A stretch of DNA of 64,000 nt from Eubacterium ramulus ATCC 29099 (GTDB taxonomy: Bacteria > Bacillota > Clostridia > Lachnospirales > Lachnospiraceae). Where the stretch lies: positions 40,304 to 104,303 of the forward strand of contig NZ_KI271135.1 of NCBI RefSeq assembly GCF_000469345.1, given 5' to 3'. How positions within the stretch are numbered: position 1 is the stretch's first letter; each line of letters starts with the position of its first letter. This document shows positions 1 to 7,779 of the stretch, one piece after another. The position numbers were made by a program, and so were the translations under genes. The notes below the pieces were generated by a model, which did no database searches, was not told the origin of the DNA, and saw nothing but the letters and a program-made list of their open reading frames with translations.

Positions 1-334
1 TTGCGATCAGCGGACGGAAATCCGTCAATGCGCCGACACCAAGGAAAATCAGGGACGGAAGAATGGACCACTCATCCAGTTTGAAGAAGTAGTGCAACAA
101 ACCTCCGACACCGTTGCTTGCATTTTCCGGAGAAATCATGATATCCGGATAAATATTTACCAGAAGCATACCAAACGCGATCGGTACCAGCAGTAACGGC
201 TCATATCCCTTTTTGATTGCTAAATATAAGAACACACAGGCAACGGCGATCATCAGATAGTTTCCCCAGGTCAGATTGAAGAACGCGGTCTGATGCACGA
301 GATTGCCCAATGTCTCTGCTATATTACCTGACAT
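1..334 (-). CDS. Na+-translocating decarboxylase beta subunit, partial
   Basis: The ORF enters from the left edge and begins at ATG 334 behind a GGAGG site, so only the first ~111 residues are present and the C-terminus lies outside the window. The visible part has a hydrophobic segment (around residues 25-40) followed by GYEPLLLVPIAFGMLL and a FLGVGALTDF motif near residue 100, the usual N-terminal pattern of the OadB/GcdB/MmdB family. This subunit is the membrane carrier that couples decarboxylation of carboxybiotin to Na+ export. It is the last gene visible of a minus-strand operon with the carboxyltransferase, OadG-type and biotin carrier genes. Family assignment is firm; the acid being decarboxylated is not shown by this subunit. 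Confidence 0.88.
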   Translation of the reverse strand, partial: MSGNIAETLGNLVHQTAFFNLTWGNYLMIAVACVFLYLAIKKGYEPLLLVPIAFGMLLVNIYPDIMISPENASNGVGGLLHYFFKLDEWSILPSLIFLGVGALTDFRPLIA

Positions 335-348
335 GTCTACCTCCTGTC

Positions 349-717
349 TTATGCGTTCATAGTAGCAAGTACTGCTCCTGATTCTACTGTCTCACCTTTT
401 GCTACATCCACACTGGCAATAGTGCCATCCTGTGGTGCAACAACTGGTGTCTCCATTTTCATAATTTCAAGTACAACGACAGGATCACCTTTCTTTACGG
501 CTGTGCCCGGTGCTGCTACAACATCAACAACTTTACCTGCTGCACCTGCAGTAATGGAGATGCTTCCTGCTGCGCCTGCAGCTGCCGGTTTTGCTGCCGG
601 AGCCGGAGCCGGTGCTGCTGCTCTCGGAGCCGGTGCTGCTGCCGGAGCGCCATTTGTATTTTCTTCTACGGTTACATCATATACGTTTCCGTTTACGGTA
701 ATTGTATAATTTTTCAT
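349..717 (-). CDS. Biotin carboxyl carrier subunit of the decarboxylase
   Basis: A 122-residue biotinyl domain protein. It has a short N-terminal beta region (MKNYTITVNG), an Ala/Pro-rich flexible linker (about residues 24-50) and a C-terminal biotinyl domain with EIMKMETP; Lys87 is the expected biotinylation site. A longer reading from 738 would translate the ribosome binding site itself, so ATG 717, with AAGGAG at 727-732, is the better start. It shuttles CO2 from the carboxyltransferase to the membrane beta subunit. It lies 14 bp upstream of the beta-subunit gene and downstream of the OadG-type gene in the same transcript direction, which fixes its role as the gamma/biotin subunit of the pump. 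Confidence 0.9.
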   Translation of the reverse strand: MKNYTITVNGNVYDVTVEENTNGAPAAAPAPRAAAPAPAPAAKPAAAGAAGSISITAGAAGKVVDVVAAPGTAVKKGDPVVVLEIMKMETPVVAPQDGTIASVDVAKGETVESGAVLATMNA

Positions 718-748
718 TTTTCTATTCTCCTTAAACAAAATGGTGTGA

Positions 749-1147
749 TTAGCGTCTCTTGATCGTACGGACTCTGAAACTGTCTACCGGTACATTCTCA
801 CTTGCTGCGATCGCGGCTGCGATAACAGCGACCAGCTCCAGATCATCCGTTTCCTGTACAGGAGCTGCAACAGCTGGTGCTGTCTTTGGTGCTTCTGCTG
901 CCGGTTCTGCTTTTTTGGCAAATTTTTCCTGGATTACAGGAATGATCTTGAAACAATAAATGATCAGCGCAATTGCGATCAGCATAACGAATACCGTTCC
1001 CATACCAAGGACTGTATTCTGTAATGCATTTGCCAGCCGGGCTTTTCTGTCTGCTGCCTGCGCAAATACGGTCATTCCCGGAAGCTGTAAAGCCAGAAGT
1101 CCGAGACTGCCTGCCGCAATCCCTTTGATATTCTTTCTCATCTTCAC
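749..1147 (-). CDS. OadG family membrane subunit of the decarboxylase
   Basis: A 132-residue protein with a signal-like hydrophobic stretch (residues ~8-30), one strong membrane segment (about 43-68) and an Ala/Pro-rich charged linker followed by a small C-terminal region. This is the OadG/MmdD layout: a membrane anchor that holds the carboxyltransferase against the Na+-pumping beta subunit. The C-terminal part (VIAAAIAASENV...FRVRTIKRR) resembles the tail of delta subunits of methylmalonyl-CoA decarboxylase. It lies 14 bp after the carboxyltransferase and before the biotin carrier. Such subunits diverge quickly, so the call rests on topology and gene context as well as sequence. Confidence 0.8.
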   Translation of the reverse strand: MKMRKNIKGIAAGSLGLLALQLPGMTVFAQAADRKARLANALQNTVLGMGTVFVMLIAIALIIYCFKIIPVIQEKFAKKAEPAAEAPKTAPAVAAPVQETDDLELVAVIAAAIAASENVPVDSFRVRTIKRR

Positions 1148-1161
1148 TATCTTCCTTTCTT

Positions 1162-2532
1162 TTACAGCATGGAAAATGCCATGATCAGATGTTTTCTTGT
1201 CTGTGCCGGAGCGATGACTGCATCCACGCTGCCTCTTGCTGCTGCGGAAGTTACGGCATTCTGTTTTCCTTCATAAGCAGCTGCCTGTTTTTCAGTTGCT
1301 TTCTCTCCTTCAGCTGCAAATAAGATATTTGCTGCTTTTTCAGCTTCCATCATACCTACTTTAGCATCATCCCATGCAAATACCATATCGGCATCACTGA
1401 TGCTTCTTGCGCCCATAGCCACATAAGCACTGCCGTAAGTATCGCCCATGATCAGGTTTACTTTGCTGTTGAAACCGCCGTTGTGATAAGCTTTTACCAG
1501 TTTTGCGATTGCCTGTGGAAGACCTTTTTCTGTCTGCTCTACTGCCGCAAATCCATCTGCTGCTGTCACAGTCAGAAGCGGAATCTCGCAATCGTTACAG
1601 AATGCGACGAAAGCTGCTGCTTTCTCACATCCGTCTACCGTAAGACCGTCAGCCAGATCTGCAGTCTTCTCACCTTTTTCATCATAAAGTGCATCGGCAT
1701 TTGCCACTGCACCAACTAAAATTCCATTTAATGTAAGGAATCCTGTCACCATCTCCGGTGCGTAATCCGGACGGATCTCCAGGAATTTATCGTCTGCACA
1801 CTCAGCTAACAATGCACGTGCATCTTTCATGGCACATGTTTTATCAGAAATGTAACGATTCAGATCATCCTCTCCACAACATCCATATTCTTCATCAATG
1901 AGCATTACTACCAGCTCACGGATTTTTGTCAGAACAGCCTCTTCGCTCTCCAGTACTTCTGCCTGTCCGGAAACTGCCGCCTGATATTTTGCAGAATCAA
2001 ACTCGCGGGAAAGTTTTTTATTATCCTGAATGGTATGCGGTGCATTCACATACATCTGTGCTTCTTTTGTCATAAATGCAAAATCACTCATGGCCGGAAT
2101 CAGTGTCATACCACCTGCACAGTTACCCATTACTGCGCTGATTTGAAGTACACTGTCCGCATACTCAGCCTGCTTTGCAAGGACACATCCAAAGCTGTCC
2201 AGTGCATCTACAGATTCCTGCAGACGAAAACCGCCGCAGTCTAACAGTCCGATCACCGGAGCTGCTGCCTTATCAGCCATATCATATAATTTTGCAATTT
2301 TCTTTGCGTGCATCTCACCCATCGTTCCGTTCAGCACATCACGGTTCTGACTATATACATACACCGGATTGCCCTCAATCTGTCCGTATCCTGTGATAAC
2401 ACCATCGGATGGTGCAGACTGGTCATTTACGGTAAAATCTGTTGTGCGGGCGGAAACTAATGCGCCAACCTCTACGAAACTACCTTCATCTAACAGACGG
2501 TTGATTCGCTCTAACGCTAAACATTCTGCCAT
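1162..2532 (-). CDS. Acyl-CoA carboxyltransferase, alpha subunit of Na+-pumping decarboxylase
   Basis: A 456-residue carboxyltransferase of the AccD/PccB/MmdA crotonase-like fold with both halves present: an N-terminal half containing GNCAGGMTLIPAMSDFAF and a C-terminal half containing GDTYGSAYVAMGARS. This class transfers CO2 from acyl-CoA substrates (methylmalonyl-CoA, glutaconyl-CoA or malonyl groups) to biotin. It is not the HMGL/pyruvate-carboxylase-type OadA that decarboxylates oxaloacetate. It is shorter than the roughly 510 residues usual for MmdA. It is first in the operon, behind AAGGAGG and its own promoter (2582-2610). Methylmalonyl-CoA decarboxylase is the best guess, because it would fit succinate-to-propionate metabolism, but the substrate is inferred. 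Confidence 0.75.
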   Translation of the reverse strand: MAECLALERINRLLDEGSFVEVGALVSARTTDFTVNDQSAPSDGVITGYGQIEGNPVYVYSQNRDVLNGTMGEMHAKKIAKLYDMADKAAAPVIGLLDCGGFRLQESVDALDSFGCVLAKQAEYADSVLQISAVMGNCAGGMTLIPAMSDFAFMTKEAQMYVNAPHTIQDNKKLSREFDSAKYQAAVSGQAEVLESEEAVLTKIRELVVMLIDEEYGCCGEDDLNRYISDKTCAMKDARALLAECADDKFLEIRPDYAPEMVTGFLTLNGILVGAVANADALYDEKGEKTADLADGLTVDGCEKAAAFVAFCNDCEIPLLTVTAADGFAAVEQTEKGLPQAIAKLVKAYHNGGFNSKVNLIMGDTYGSAYVAMGARSISDADMVFAWDDAKVGMMEAEKAANILFAAEGEKATEKQAAAYEGKQNAVTSAAARGSVDAVIAPAQTRKHLIMAFSML

Positions 2533-2581
2533 ATTGCCTCATACCTCCTTGAGATTGTTATTTTATTAACATACCAGATTC

Positions 2582-2610
2582 ATTCTACTTCATTTTTTAC
2601 AAAAATTCAA
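2582..2610 (-). promoter_or_regulatory. Sigma-A type promoter for the decarboxylase operon
   Basis: On the minus strand, TTGAAT (2605-2610) and TAGAAT (2582-2587) are separated by exactly 17 bp, about 45 bp upstream of the carboxyltransferase start. It indicates that the decarboxylase genes can be transcribed independently of the tartrate genes upstream. Confidence 0.65.
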
Positions 2611-2841
2611 GAAAAATGTTCCTGTTTGCCTATACATTTTTTTGCATTTCCTTGGCATATTCACTTGTATTCTATGCAAAGTATACAAAATACTAAGCAG
2701 CATCCTTTTTGATTGTAAAAAATATAATTTTTTTATTAAACTTGCCTCATCCTCTGTAACTATTAAAACACCAGTTCCACTATTTTGTAAAAATCATTCT
2801 TGTTATGAAGATATTCCTTTTCGGAATCAGAAACAGAAATA

Positions 2842-2868
2842 CGCACCATGCCTGCTATACATGGTGCG
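2842..2868 (-). terminator. Hairpin downstream of ttdB, possible terminator
   Basis: Perfect 9-bp arms CGCACCATG and CATGGTGCG enclose a 9-base loop, about 85 bp after the ttdB stop. The following minus-strand bases (TATTTCTGTTTC) are T-rich but interrupted, so termination is plausible rather than certain. Confidence 0.45.
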
Positions 2869-2950
2869 CATCCTGTAATTCTATGGAGTACTCAGTTTTG
2901 CAACCGAATGGATCTGCTCAGCATAAACACTCTTCTATATGCATAAATTT

Positions 2951-3583
2951 TTATTTGATGAATTTTACTTCCGGATAAATCTTCTGCTTTGCAGCTTCTT
3001 TTCTTTCATTATAAATAACTTTCTGTTCTTCGAATAAATTGCGTCCGTTTGCATCAATGGATACGATGAGCGGGCCAAATTCTTTGACCTTACAGCACCA
3101 GAGTGTTTCCGGCATTCCAAGTTCATCCCAGTGATGCTCCGCAATATACTGCACTTCGGTAGCAGCCACAACAGCGCAGCCTGCCGGGAATACACAATGA
3201 ATGGCTCCGAAATCTTTACATGCACGCTCGGTATTCGGTCCCATGCCACCTTTGCCGACAATCACGCGGACACCGGTCTGCTCGGTAAATTCGTACTCGA
3301 ATTTTTCCATACGCATGGAAGTAGTCGGTCCAACGGATACCATCTCATAATCATCCTCAGTTCCTTCGATTTTTCTTACAATCGGTCCTGCATGGAAAAT
3401 TGCTTTGTTTCTGATGTCATATGGAAGCTCTCTGCCATATTCCACCAGTCTGCGGTGTGCCACGTCACGACAGGTCATCAGATCGCCGTCCAGCCATACA
3501 ATGTCACCGATTTTAATATCTGCCAGATCCTCCTTGCTTACAGGAGTAACCAATACTTTTTTATCGCCTCTGATTTCAATCAT
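2951..3583 (-). CDS. ttdB: L(+)-tartrate dehydratase beta subunit
   Basis: A 210-residue class I Fe-S hydro-lyase C-terminal subunit. Conserved stretches [36 protein letters not shown] and [10 protein letters not shown] match TtdB/FumA-C-terminal proteins and are closest to TtdB in length and wording. With TtdA it dehydrates L(+)-tartrate to oxaloacetate in the cytoplasm. The start at 3583 is chosen because AAGGAG lies just upstream; an upstream ATG at 3604 would overlap that site. It follows ttdA by about 85 bp in the same direction, with a permease upstream. A two-subunit fumarase is the main alternative, but the match to TtdA next door and the adjacent permease favour tartrate. Confidence 0.82.
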   Translation of the reverse strand: MIEIRGDKKVLVTPVSKEDLADIKIGDIVWLDGDLMTCRDVAHRRLVEYGRELPYDIRNKAIFHAGPIVRKIEGTEDDYEMVSVGPTTSMRMEKFEYEFTEQTGVRVIVGKGGMGPNTERACKDFGAIHCVFPAGCAVVAATEVQYIAEHHWDELGMPETLWCCKVKEFGPLIVSIDANGRNLFEEQKVIYNERKEAAKQKIYPEVKFIK

Positions 3584-3667
3584 CTTTTTATTCTCCTTTT
3601 TCACGAAATATTTGCATAGCTTTCACTTTTCGCCAATCATACATCTAGAAAGGAAAGCCGTTACTTT

Positions 3668-4567
3668 TTACTCAAATTTCCAGGTAGAATGTGTATCACA
3701 GACTACGTTCAGATCTTTGTCGATCACAATGTGACCACGACGGTGTGACCAGCATCCTACGTTTACAGCAACACCGATAGTAGACGGATGACGTGCTGTA
3801 TTCTCAATATTTACACCCATGACAGAATATTTTCCGCCCATACCCTGCGGTCCAAGGCCAATAGCATTGATTCCATCCTCTAAAAGCTGCTCCATTTTTG
3901 CTGCATTTGCATTGTCATTGTGGGAACCAATCGGTCTCATCAGCGCCTTTTTAGAATTTAATGCTGCAGTCTCTACGGAAGTTCCGACACCGACACCAAC
4001 CAGAAGCGGCGGGCAGGCATTTAATCCATAAGTAGTCATCTGATCCAGTACAAAATCGGTGATTCCTTCATACCCTGCACCCGGCATCAGTACCATTGCT
4101 TTACCCGGAAGAGTACATCCGCCGCCTGCCATGTAAGCATAAATCTCACACTGGTCGTTATTTGGGACAATATCCCACCATACCGTCGGTGTTCCTTTTC
4201 CGACATTTTTCTTTGTGTTGTACTCGTCAAACGTCTGTACAGAATTGTGGCGAAGTGGTGTGGCAAATGTTGCCTGCACAACCGCATCTGTCAGCAGAGC
4301 TTCCAGCTCATTGATGTACGGGAAATTTGTTCCGCATTTGAGCCAGAACTGAAGGACACCGGTATCCTGACAGCTCGGACGGTCAAGTTCTACTGCCAGT
4401 CCCTGATTTTTTGTCATGGTTTCATATAATACTTTCGGCAGTGCCGCATCTTCTTTGGAGCCAAGCTCCTCTAATTTTGCCACAACATCATCCGGCAGCT
4501 TTTTTCCGATATGTCCGACAAAGTCGGCTACCATGTCTGTTAATCTCTTGATTTCTTTTTCTTTCAT
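3668..4567 (-). CDS. ttdA: L(+)-tartrate dehydratase alpha subunit
   Basis: A 299-residue class I Fe-S hydro-lyase, the same size as E. coli TtdA (about 303). Conserved motifs are RPSCQDTG, PLRHNSV, YMAGGGCTLPG, NACPPLLVGVG and NVGCWSHRRG. Cys66, Cys185 and Cys272 line up with the three [4Fe-4S] ligands expected of the family. It forms the active enzyme with TtdB and yields oxaloacetate from L(+)-tartrate; such clusters are oxygen-labile, which fits an anaerobe. Two-subunit fumarase is the alternative annotation that automatic pipelines often give. Confidence 0.83.
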   Translation of the reverse strand: MKEKEIKRLTDMVADFVGHIGKKLPDDVVAKLEELGSKEDAALPKVLYETMTKNQGLAVELDRPSCQDTGVLQFWLKCGTNFPYINELEALLTDAVVQATFATPLRHNSVQTFDEYNTKKNVGKGTPTVWWDIVPNNDQCEIYAYMAGGGCTLPGKAMVLMPGAGYEGITDFVLDQMTTYGLNACPPLLVGVGVGTSVETAALNSKKALMRPIGSHNDNANAAKMEQLLEDGINAIGLGPQGMGGKYSVMGVNIENTARHPSTIGVAVNVGCWSHRRGHIVIDKDLNVVCDTHSTWKFE

Positions 4568-4635
4568 TGAATCGCACCTCCAGCAATTTTTACTTTAAAC
4601 TTTAATACTAGCTTCGCCGCTTATACAGCAGCTTT

Positions 4636-5904
4636 TTAATGATAAAATGGGAATAAAATTGGTAACAAAATCATACATAACGCAAAGGATACAAGGATCA
4701 GCGGCAGTCCTGATTTCACGTAATCTTTAAAGCTATAACCGCCAAGTCCGACTACCATGGTATTTGCAGGCATTCCGATTGGTGTTGCGTAAGCGCAGGA
4801 TGCTGCAATTACCGTTGCAATAACCACTGCTCTTGGATCTGCCCCAAGGATATCTGACATAGATACCGCAATTGGAACCATCAGCGCTGTGGTTGCTGTG
4901 TTTGACATAAAGTTTGTCAGAACACATGACACTACAAAAATGACAAACAATAACATCATCGGGCTTGGATTTTTTCCAAGGAATCCTACGATTGTGTCCG
5001 CGATCATGGTTCCGGCGCCTGAGGTATCCAGTGCATTGGCAAGCGCCAGGGAACCACCGAAGAGGAGAACTACTTTTAAATCTATGGATTTCAGTGCAGC
5101 GCTTCCGGAAATAACACCGGTTAGTACAACTACACAGGCTCCGATACAGGCAGATACCTGAATTGGAATACCAATCTGTTTTTCAAAGATCATTGCTAAA
5201 ATAACCGCGATCAGCACTACCAGAGACGTAATCTGTTTCCACTTTGGCACATGACTGAAATCTGGTTTTGTCTCTGCCACTTCTGCCACACTTTTTGCAG
5301 AAGTCTTCGGAAGCAGGCGGTATCCGATGAAAACAAAATAAACGATACCTGCCAGAAGCATTGGGATTCCAATCGGCGCATACATAAAAAATCCGGTTTC
5401 TTCACCAAGATTCTGCAGGGCATCCACACCCATCAGATTTCCCGGTGCTCCGATAATGGAGAGGTTTCCGCCAAGTGCTGCTGCAAATACCAGTGGCATG
5501 AGCAGGCGGCTTCTGGAATATCCGGATTCGTCTGCAATTCCACAGACAACTGGGATCAATACTGCTGCGGTCCCTGTATTTGACAGGAATCCTGACATGA
5601 CTCCTACGATCACCATAATGGCAACCATCAGGATTTTTTCATTTTTTGCAAATCTGGTCACCACCCCACCAATCTTGTTTGCCATGCCGGTTTCAAAAAG
5701 TGCCTGTCCTACTACAAACATTCCAACGCACAGAATCACGTTGCTGTTTACATATCCGCTGAATGTCTGGGAAGCGTCCAGAACCCCGGTCACATTTAAT
5801 CCGATTGCTACAATCGTAGCGGTAAGCCCCAGTGGAATCTTTTCTAATATAAAGCTGACAATCGCAAATATCAGAAATAAAATTGTTATTGTCGATGCTG
5901 ACAT
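4636..5904 (-). CDS. SLC13/DASS-type anion permease, probable tartrate transporter
   Basis: A 422-residue, very hydrophobic protein with roughly 11-12 membrane segments and the repeated SNTGTAAVLIP / SNTATTALMVP signatures of the ion transporter superfamily (DASS/ArsB/CitM-like), one in each half. These motifs bind the carboxylate and Na+ in characterised members. The gene begins the minus-strand unit upstream of ttdA with a GGAGGG site before ATG 5904. Its position suggests it imports tartrate or a related dicarboxylate, possibly by exchange or Na+ symport. The exact substrate and coupling are inferred from neighbours only. Confidence 0.75.
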   Translation of the reverse strand: MSASTITILFLIFAIVSFILEKIPLGLTATIVAIGLNVTGVLDASQTFSGYVNSNVILCVGMFVVGQALFETGMANKIGGVVTRFAKNEKILMVAIMVIVGVMSGFLSNTGTAAVLIPVVCGIADESGYSRSRLLMPLVFAAALGGNLSIIGAPGNLMGVDALQNLGEETGFFMYAPIGIPMLLAGIVYFVFIGYRLLPKTSAKSVAEVAETKPDFSHVPKWKQITSLVVLIAVILAMIFEKQIGIPIQVSACIGACVVVLTGVISGSAALKSIDLKVVLLFGGSLALANALDTSGAGTMIADTIVGFLGKNPSPMMLLFVIFVVSCVLTNFMSNTATTALMVPIAVSMSDILGADPRAVVIATVIAASCAYATPIGMPANTMVVGLGGYSFKDYVKSGLPLILVSFALCMILLPILFPFYH

Positions 5905-5961
5905 TTTTCACCCTCCCTGTAAAGAATTGTGAATCGGCCGTTCTCTTTATTTGATATCTGT

Positions 5962-5990
5962 ATTGTAAATCAGGTATATTCATTTGTCTA
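5962..5990 (-). promoter_or_regulatory. Promoter of the tartrate transport/dehydratase operon
   Basis: Minus-strand TAGACA (5985-5990) and TACAAT (5962-5967) with a 17-bp spacer, about 60 bp from the permease start. The -35 element lies inside the 5978-6000 palindrome, so a regulator bound there could control it directly. Confidence 0.5.
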
Positions 5991-6000
5991 TTTAATGAAT
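5978..6000. promoter_or_regulatory. Candidate LysR-type operator
   Basis: Perfect inverted repeat with arms ATTCATT and AATGAAT separated by 9 bases, in the divergent space between the permease and the LysR gene. It contains the T-N11-A pattern typical of LysR-family recognition sites and overlaps the permease -35 box. Confidence 0.55.
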
Positions 6001-6006
6001 TTTAAC

Positions 6007-6034
6007 TTGCCATAAATAAAATTTATAGTATACT
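6007..6034 (+). promoter_or_regulatory. Promoter of the lysR gene
   Basis: TTGCCA (6007-6012) and TATACT (6029-6034) with a 16-bp spacer, about 90 bp before the start codon. It diverges from the permease promoter and begins immediately beside the palindromic site, the usual arrangement for LysR autoregulation. Confidence 0.5.
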
Positions 6035-6123
6035 TTAAGCAAAAGGAAGTTATTGAATTCATCTGATCATTCATCAGTGGTGAATTTATGACGGAAAGCA
6101 GCTTCGACGAAAGGAGAATTTTT

Positions 6124-6999
6124 ATGACCTTAAATCAGTTGAAATATTTTTGTGAAACATGCAGATGCCACAGCATCACCGCTGCTGCAAATCAGCTGTT
6201 TGTGACGCAGCCGGCCATTTCACTGGCTATCCGGGAACTGGAGGCTGAATTTGGCATCACACTTTTTACACGATTCAACAACCGGCTCACCCTGACGGAA
6301 GACGGCGCACTGTTTTATAAGAAAGCTGACTACATTCTGCAGTACTGCAAAGATATGCAATTTGAATTGAACGGCAGCCGGATTCAGCAAAATCCGATCC
6401 ACGTCGGCATTCCTCCGGTGCTCAGCAGTTTTTTCTTTCCGGGACTCATTGATGCTTACCGTTCCAAATATCCAGATGCTCTTGTATCCCTGGAGGAATA
6501 TGGTTCTGTACGTGCCTGCGATCTGGTTCTGGAAGATAAACTGGATCTGGCTCTCGTCAATATGGAAATGTATAACATCGACCAGCTGAACAGCCATGTA
6601 CTTATTCACGACCAGCTTGTGTTCTGTGTATCCCCGGAACACCCACTGGCAAATCATACTTCTATCAAAGCTGCTGATCTGGATCATCAGAATGTTATTT
6701 TGTTTAATAAAGATTCTGTACAGAATGCCATTTTACGCACCCGCTTTGATTTCGGAAATGTCCATCCGAATATTATCATGCAGGGAAACCAGCTCTATAC
6801 CATGATTAATTTTATTCGCTCCGGGACAGTGGGATGTTTTCTTTATAGCTGCATTACCGCAGGACTGCCGAAATACAAGGCCATGCCTATGGAGCCGCCA
6901 ATGAAAACGGATATTGGTATTGTATGGAAAAAAGGACGCTATCTGACGACGCAGATGCAAAATTTTATTACGTTTGTGAAAAAATATTATGATGCATAA
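6124..6999 (+). CDS. LysR family transcriptional regulator
   Basis: A 291-residue regulator. Residues 1-60 form the winged helix-turn-helix (LNQLKYFCETCRC, then AAANQLFVTQPAISLAIREL), and residues ~90-290 form the periplasmic-binding-like effector domain. ATG 6124 with AAGGAG at 6111-6116 is preferred over an ATG at 6088 that has no ribosome binding site. It is divergent from the tartrate genes and shares with them a 23-bp palindrome, so it most likely activates them in response to tartrate or a related acid. The inducer is inferred, not visible. Confidence 0.85.
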   Translation: MTLNQLKYFCETCRCHSITAAANQLFVTQPAISLAIRELEAEFGITLFTRFNNRLTLTEDGALFYKKADYILQYCKDMQFELNGSRIQQNPIHVGIPPVLSSFFFPGLIDAYRSKYPDALVSLEEYGSVRACDLVLEDKLDLALVNMEMYNIDQLNSHVLIHDQLVFCVSPEHPLANHTSIKAADLDHQNVILFNKDSVQNAILRTRFDFGNVHPNIIMQGNQLYTMINFIRSGTVGCFLYSCITAGLPKYKAMPMEPPMKTDIGIVWKKGRYLTTQMQNFITFVKKYYDA

Positions 7000-7003
7000 A
7001 TGC

Positions 7004-7066
7004 AAAAAGCTTTCTGACAGAACCTATCATTCAATCATGATTTTTCTGGTCAGAAAGCTTTTTTAA
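7004..7066 (+). terminator. Intrinsic terminator after lysR
   Basis: Arms AAAAAGCTTTCTGAC (7004-7018) and GTCAGAAAGCTTTTTT (7049-7064) pair perfectly across a long loop and end in a T run. The A-run at the start would give a T-run on the other strand too, so it may act in both directions. Confidence 0.75.
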
Positions 7067-7102
7067 TTAACGATTTCTCTTGTTTTTATAAGGATAAACT
7101 CT

Positions 7103-7123
7103 GGGCAGAGACTCTCTCTGCCC
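7103..7123 (-). terminator. Hairpin after apt, possible terminator
   Basis: GGGCAGAG and CTCTGCCC (7103-7110 and 7116-7123) form a GC-rich 8-bp stem a few bases after the apt stop. The downstream minus-strand sequence AGAGTTTATCC has only a short T-run, so efficiency is uncertain. Confidence 0.45.
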
Positions 7124-7129
7124 CCAATC

Positions 7130-7654
7130 TTAGTTACCCGGATAAGTAATGACAGACTCTACGTCGTAACCTTTCAGTTTCTCACGACCGTTTAATCCAG
7201 CCAGCTCCATCAGAAATAATACTTTGACAACTTCTCCGCCAAGGCTCTCGATCAGTTTGATGGCAGCCTCGATTGTTCCGCCTGTTGCGATCAGATCGTC
7301 TACTACGACAACTTTCTGACCCGGTTTGATGGAATCTTTGTGCATCTCAATCTCAGCAGAACCGTACTCAAGATCATATTTGGCACAAACTGTCTCGCAT
7401 GGAAGTTTTCCTTTTTTACGAACCGGCACAAAACCTTTGCCAAATTCATAAGCCAACGGTGCACCAAAGATAAATCCTCTGGATTCTGCTCCAACTACCA
7501 CATCAAAATCAACGCCATCCAGACGCTCCTTTAATCCGTCAATCGCAAGTTTCAGTCCGTCCGGATCCTGTAAAACGGTTGTTATATCGCGGAAAATAAT
7601 GCCCGGTTCCGGAAAATCCGGGATACTTCTCACGTAATCTTCTACTTTTTTCAT
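7130..7654 (-). CDS. apt: Adenine phosphoribosyltransferase
   Basis: A 174-residue type I phosphoribosyltransferase. SIPDFPEPGIIFRDIT at the N-terminus is the adenine-specific hood region, VVGAESRGFIFG follows, and VVVVDDLIATGGT is the PRPP-binding motif. It converts adenine and PRPP to AMP in purine salvage. ATG 7654 lies 13 bases from AGGAGG, slightly long, but an upstream in-frame ATG at 7690 would place the ribosome binding site inside the gene. It stands between the glycerol cluster and the lysR gene and is likely transcribed alone. Confidence 0.93.
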   Translation of the reverse strand: MKKVEDYVRSIPDFPEPGIIFRDITTVLQDPDGLKLAIDGLKERLDGVDFDVVVGAESRGFIFGAPLAYEFGKGFVPVRKKGKLPCETVCAKYDLEYGSAEIEMHKDSIKPGQKVVVVDDLIATGGTIEAAIKLIESLGGEVVKVLFLMELAGLNGREKLKGYDVESVITYPGN

Positions 7655-7779
7655 AATATGTATAGTTCCTCCTGTTTTATGGATTATCACTCAACCTTAT
7701 CATTATACATGAAAATCCATAGGATATAAAGACATTTTTTCTGTTCTTTGGAAAAACGAACACATCAGAAATTACAATT

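Larger units (their letters stand above)
2533..2950. other. Intergenic stretch between tartrate and decarboxylase operons
   Basis: 418 bp without a convincing gene. It holds the promoter of the decarboxylase operon (2582-2610) and a hairpin downstream of ttdB (2842-2868). The remainder is AT-rich and shows no coding signal that I can support. Confidence 0.6.

Noticed and set aside
422..709. 95-residue ORF on the plus strand opposite the biotin carrier gene
   Set aside because: Ala/Gly-rich reading of the antisense strand of a clear biotinyl gene; no ribosome binding site and no family resemblance.
2951..4567. Annotation of the two hydro-lyase genes as fumarase
   Set aside because: Length, motif wording and three Cys positions match TtdA/TtdB better, and a dicarboxylate permease and LysR gene are attached. 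Fumarase remains possible, so it is stated as the alternative.
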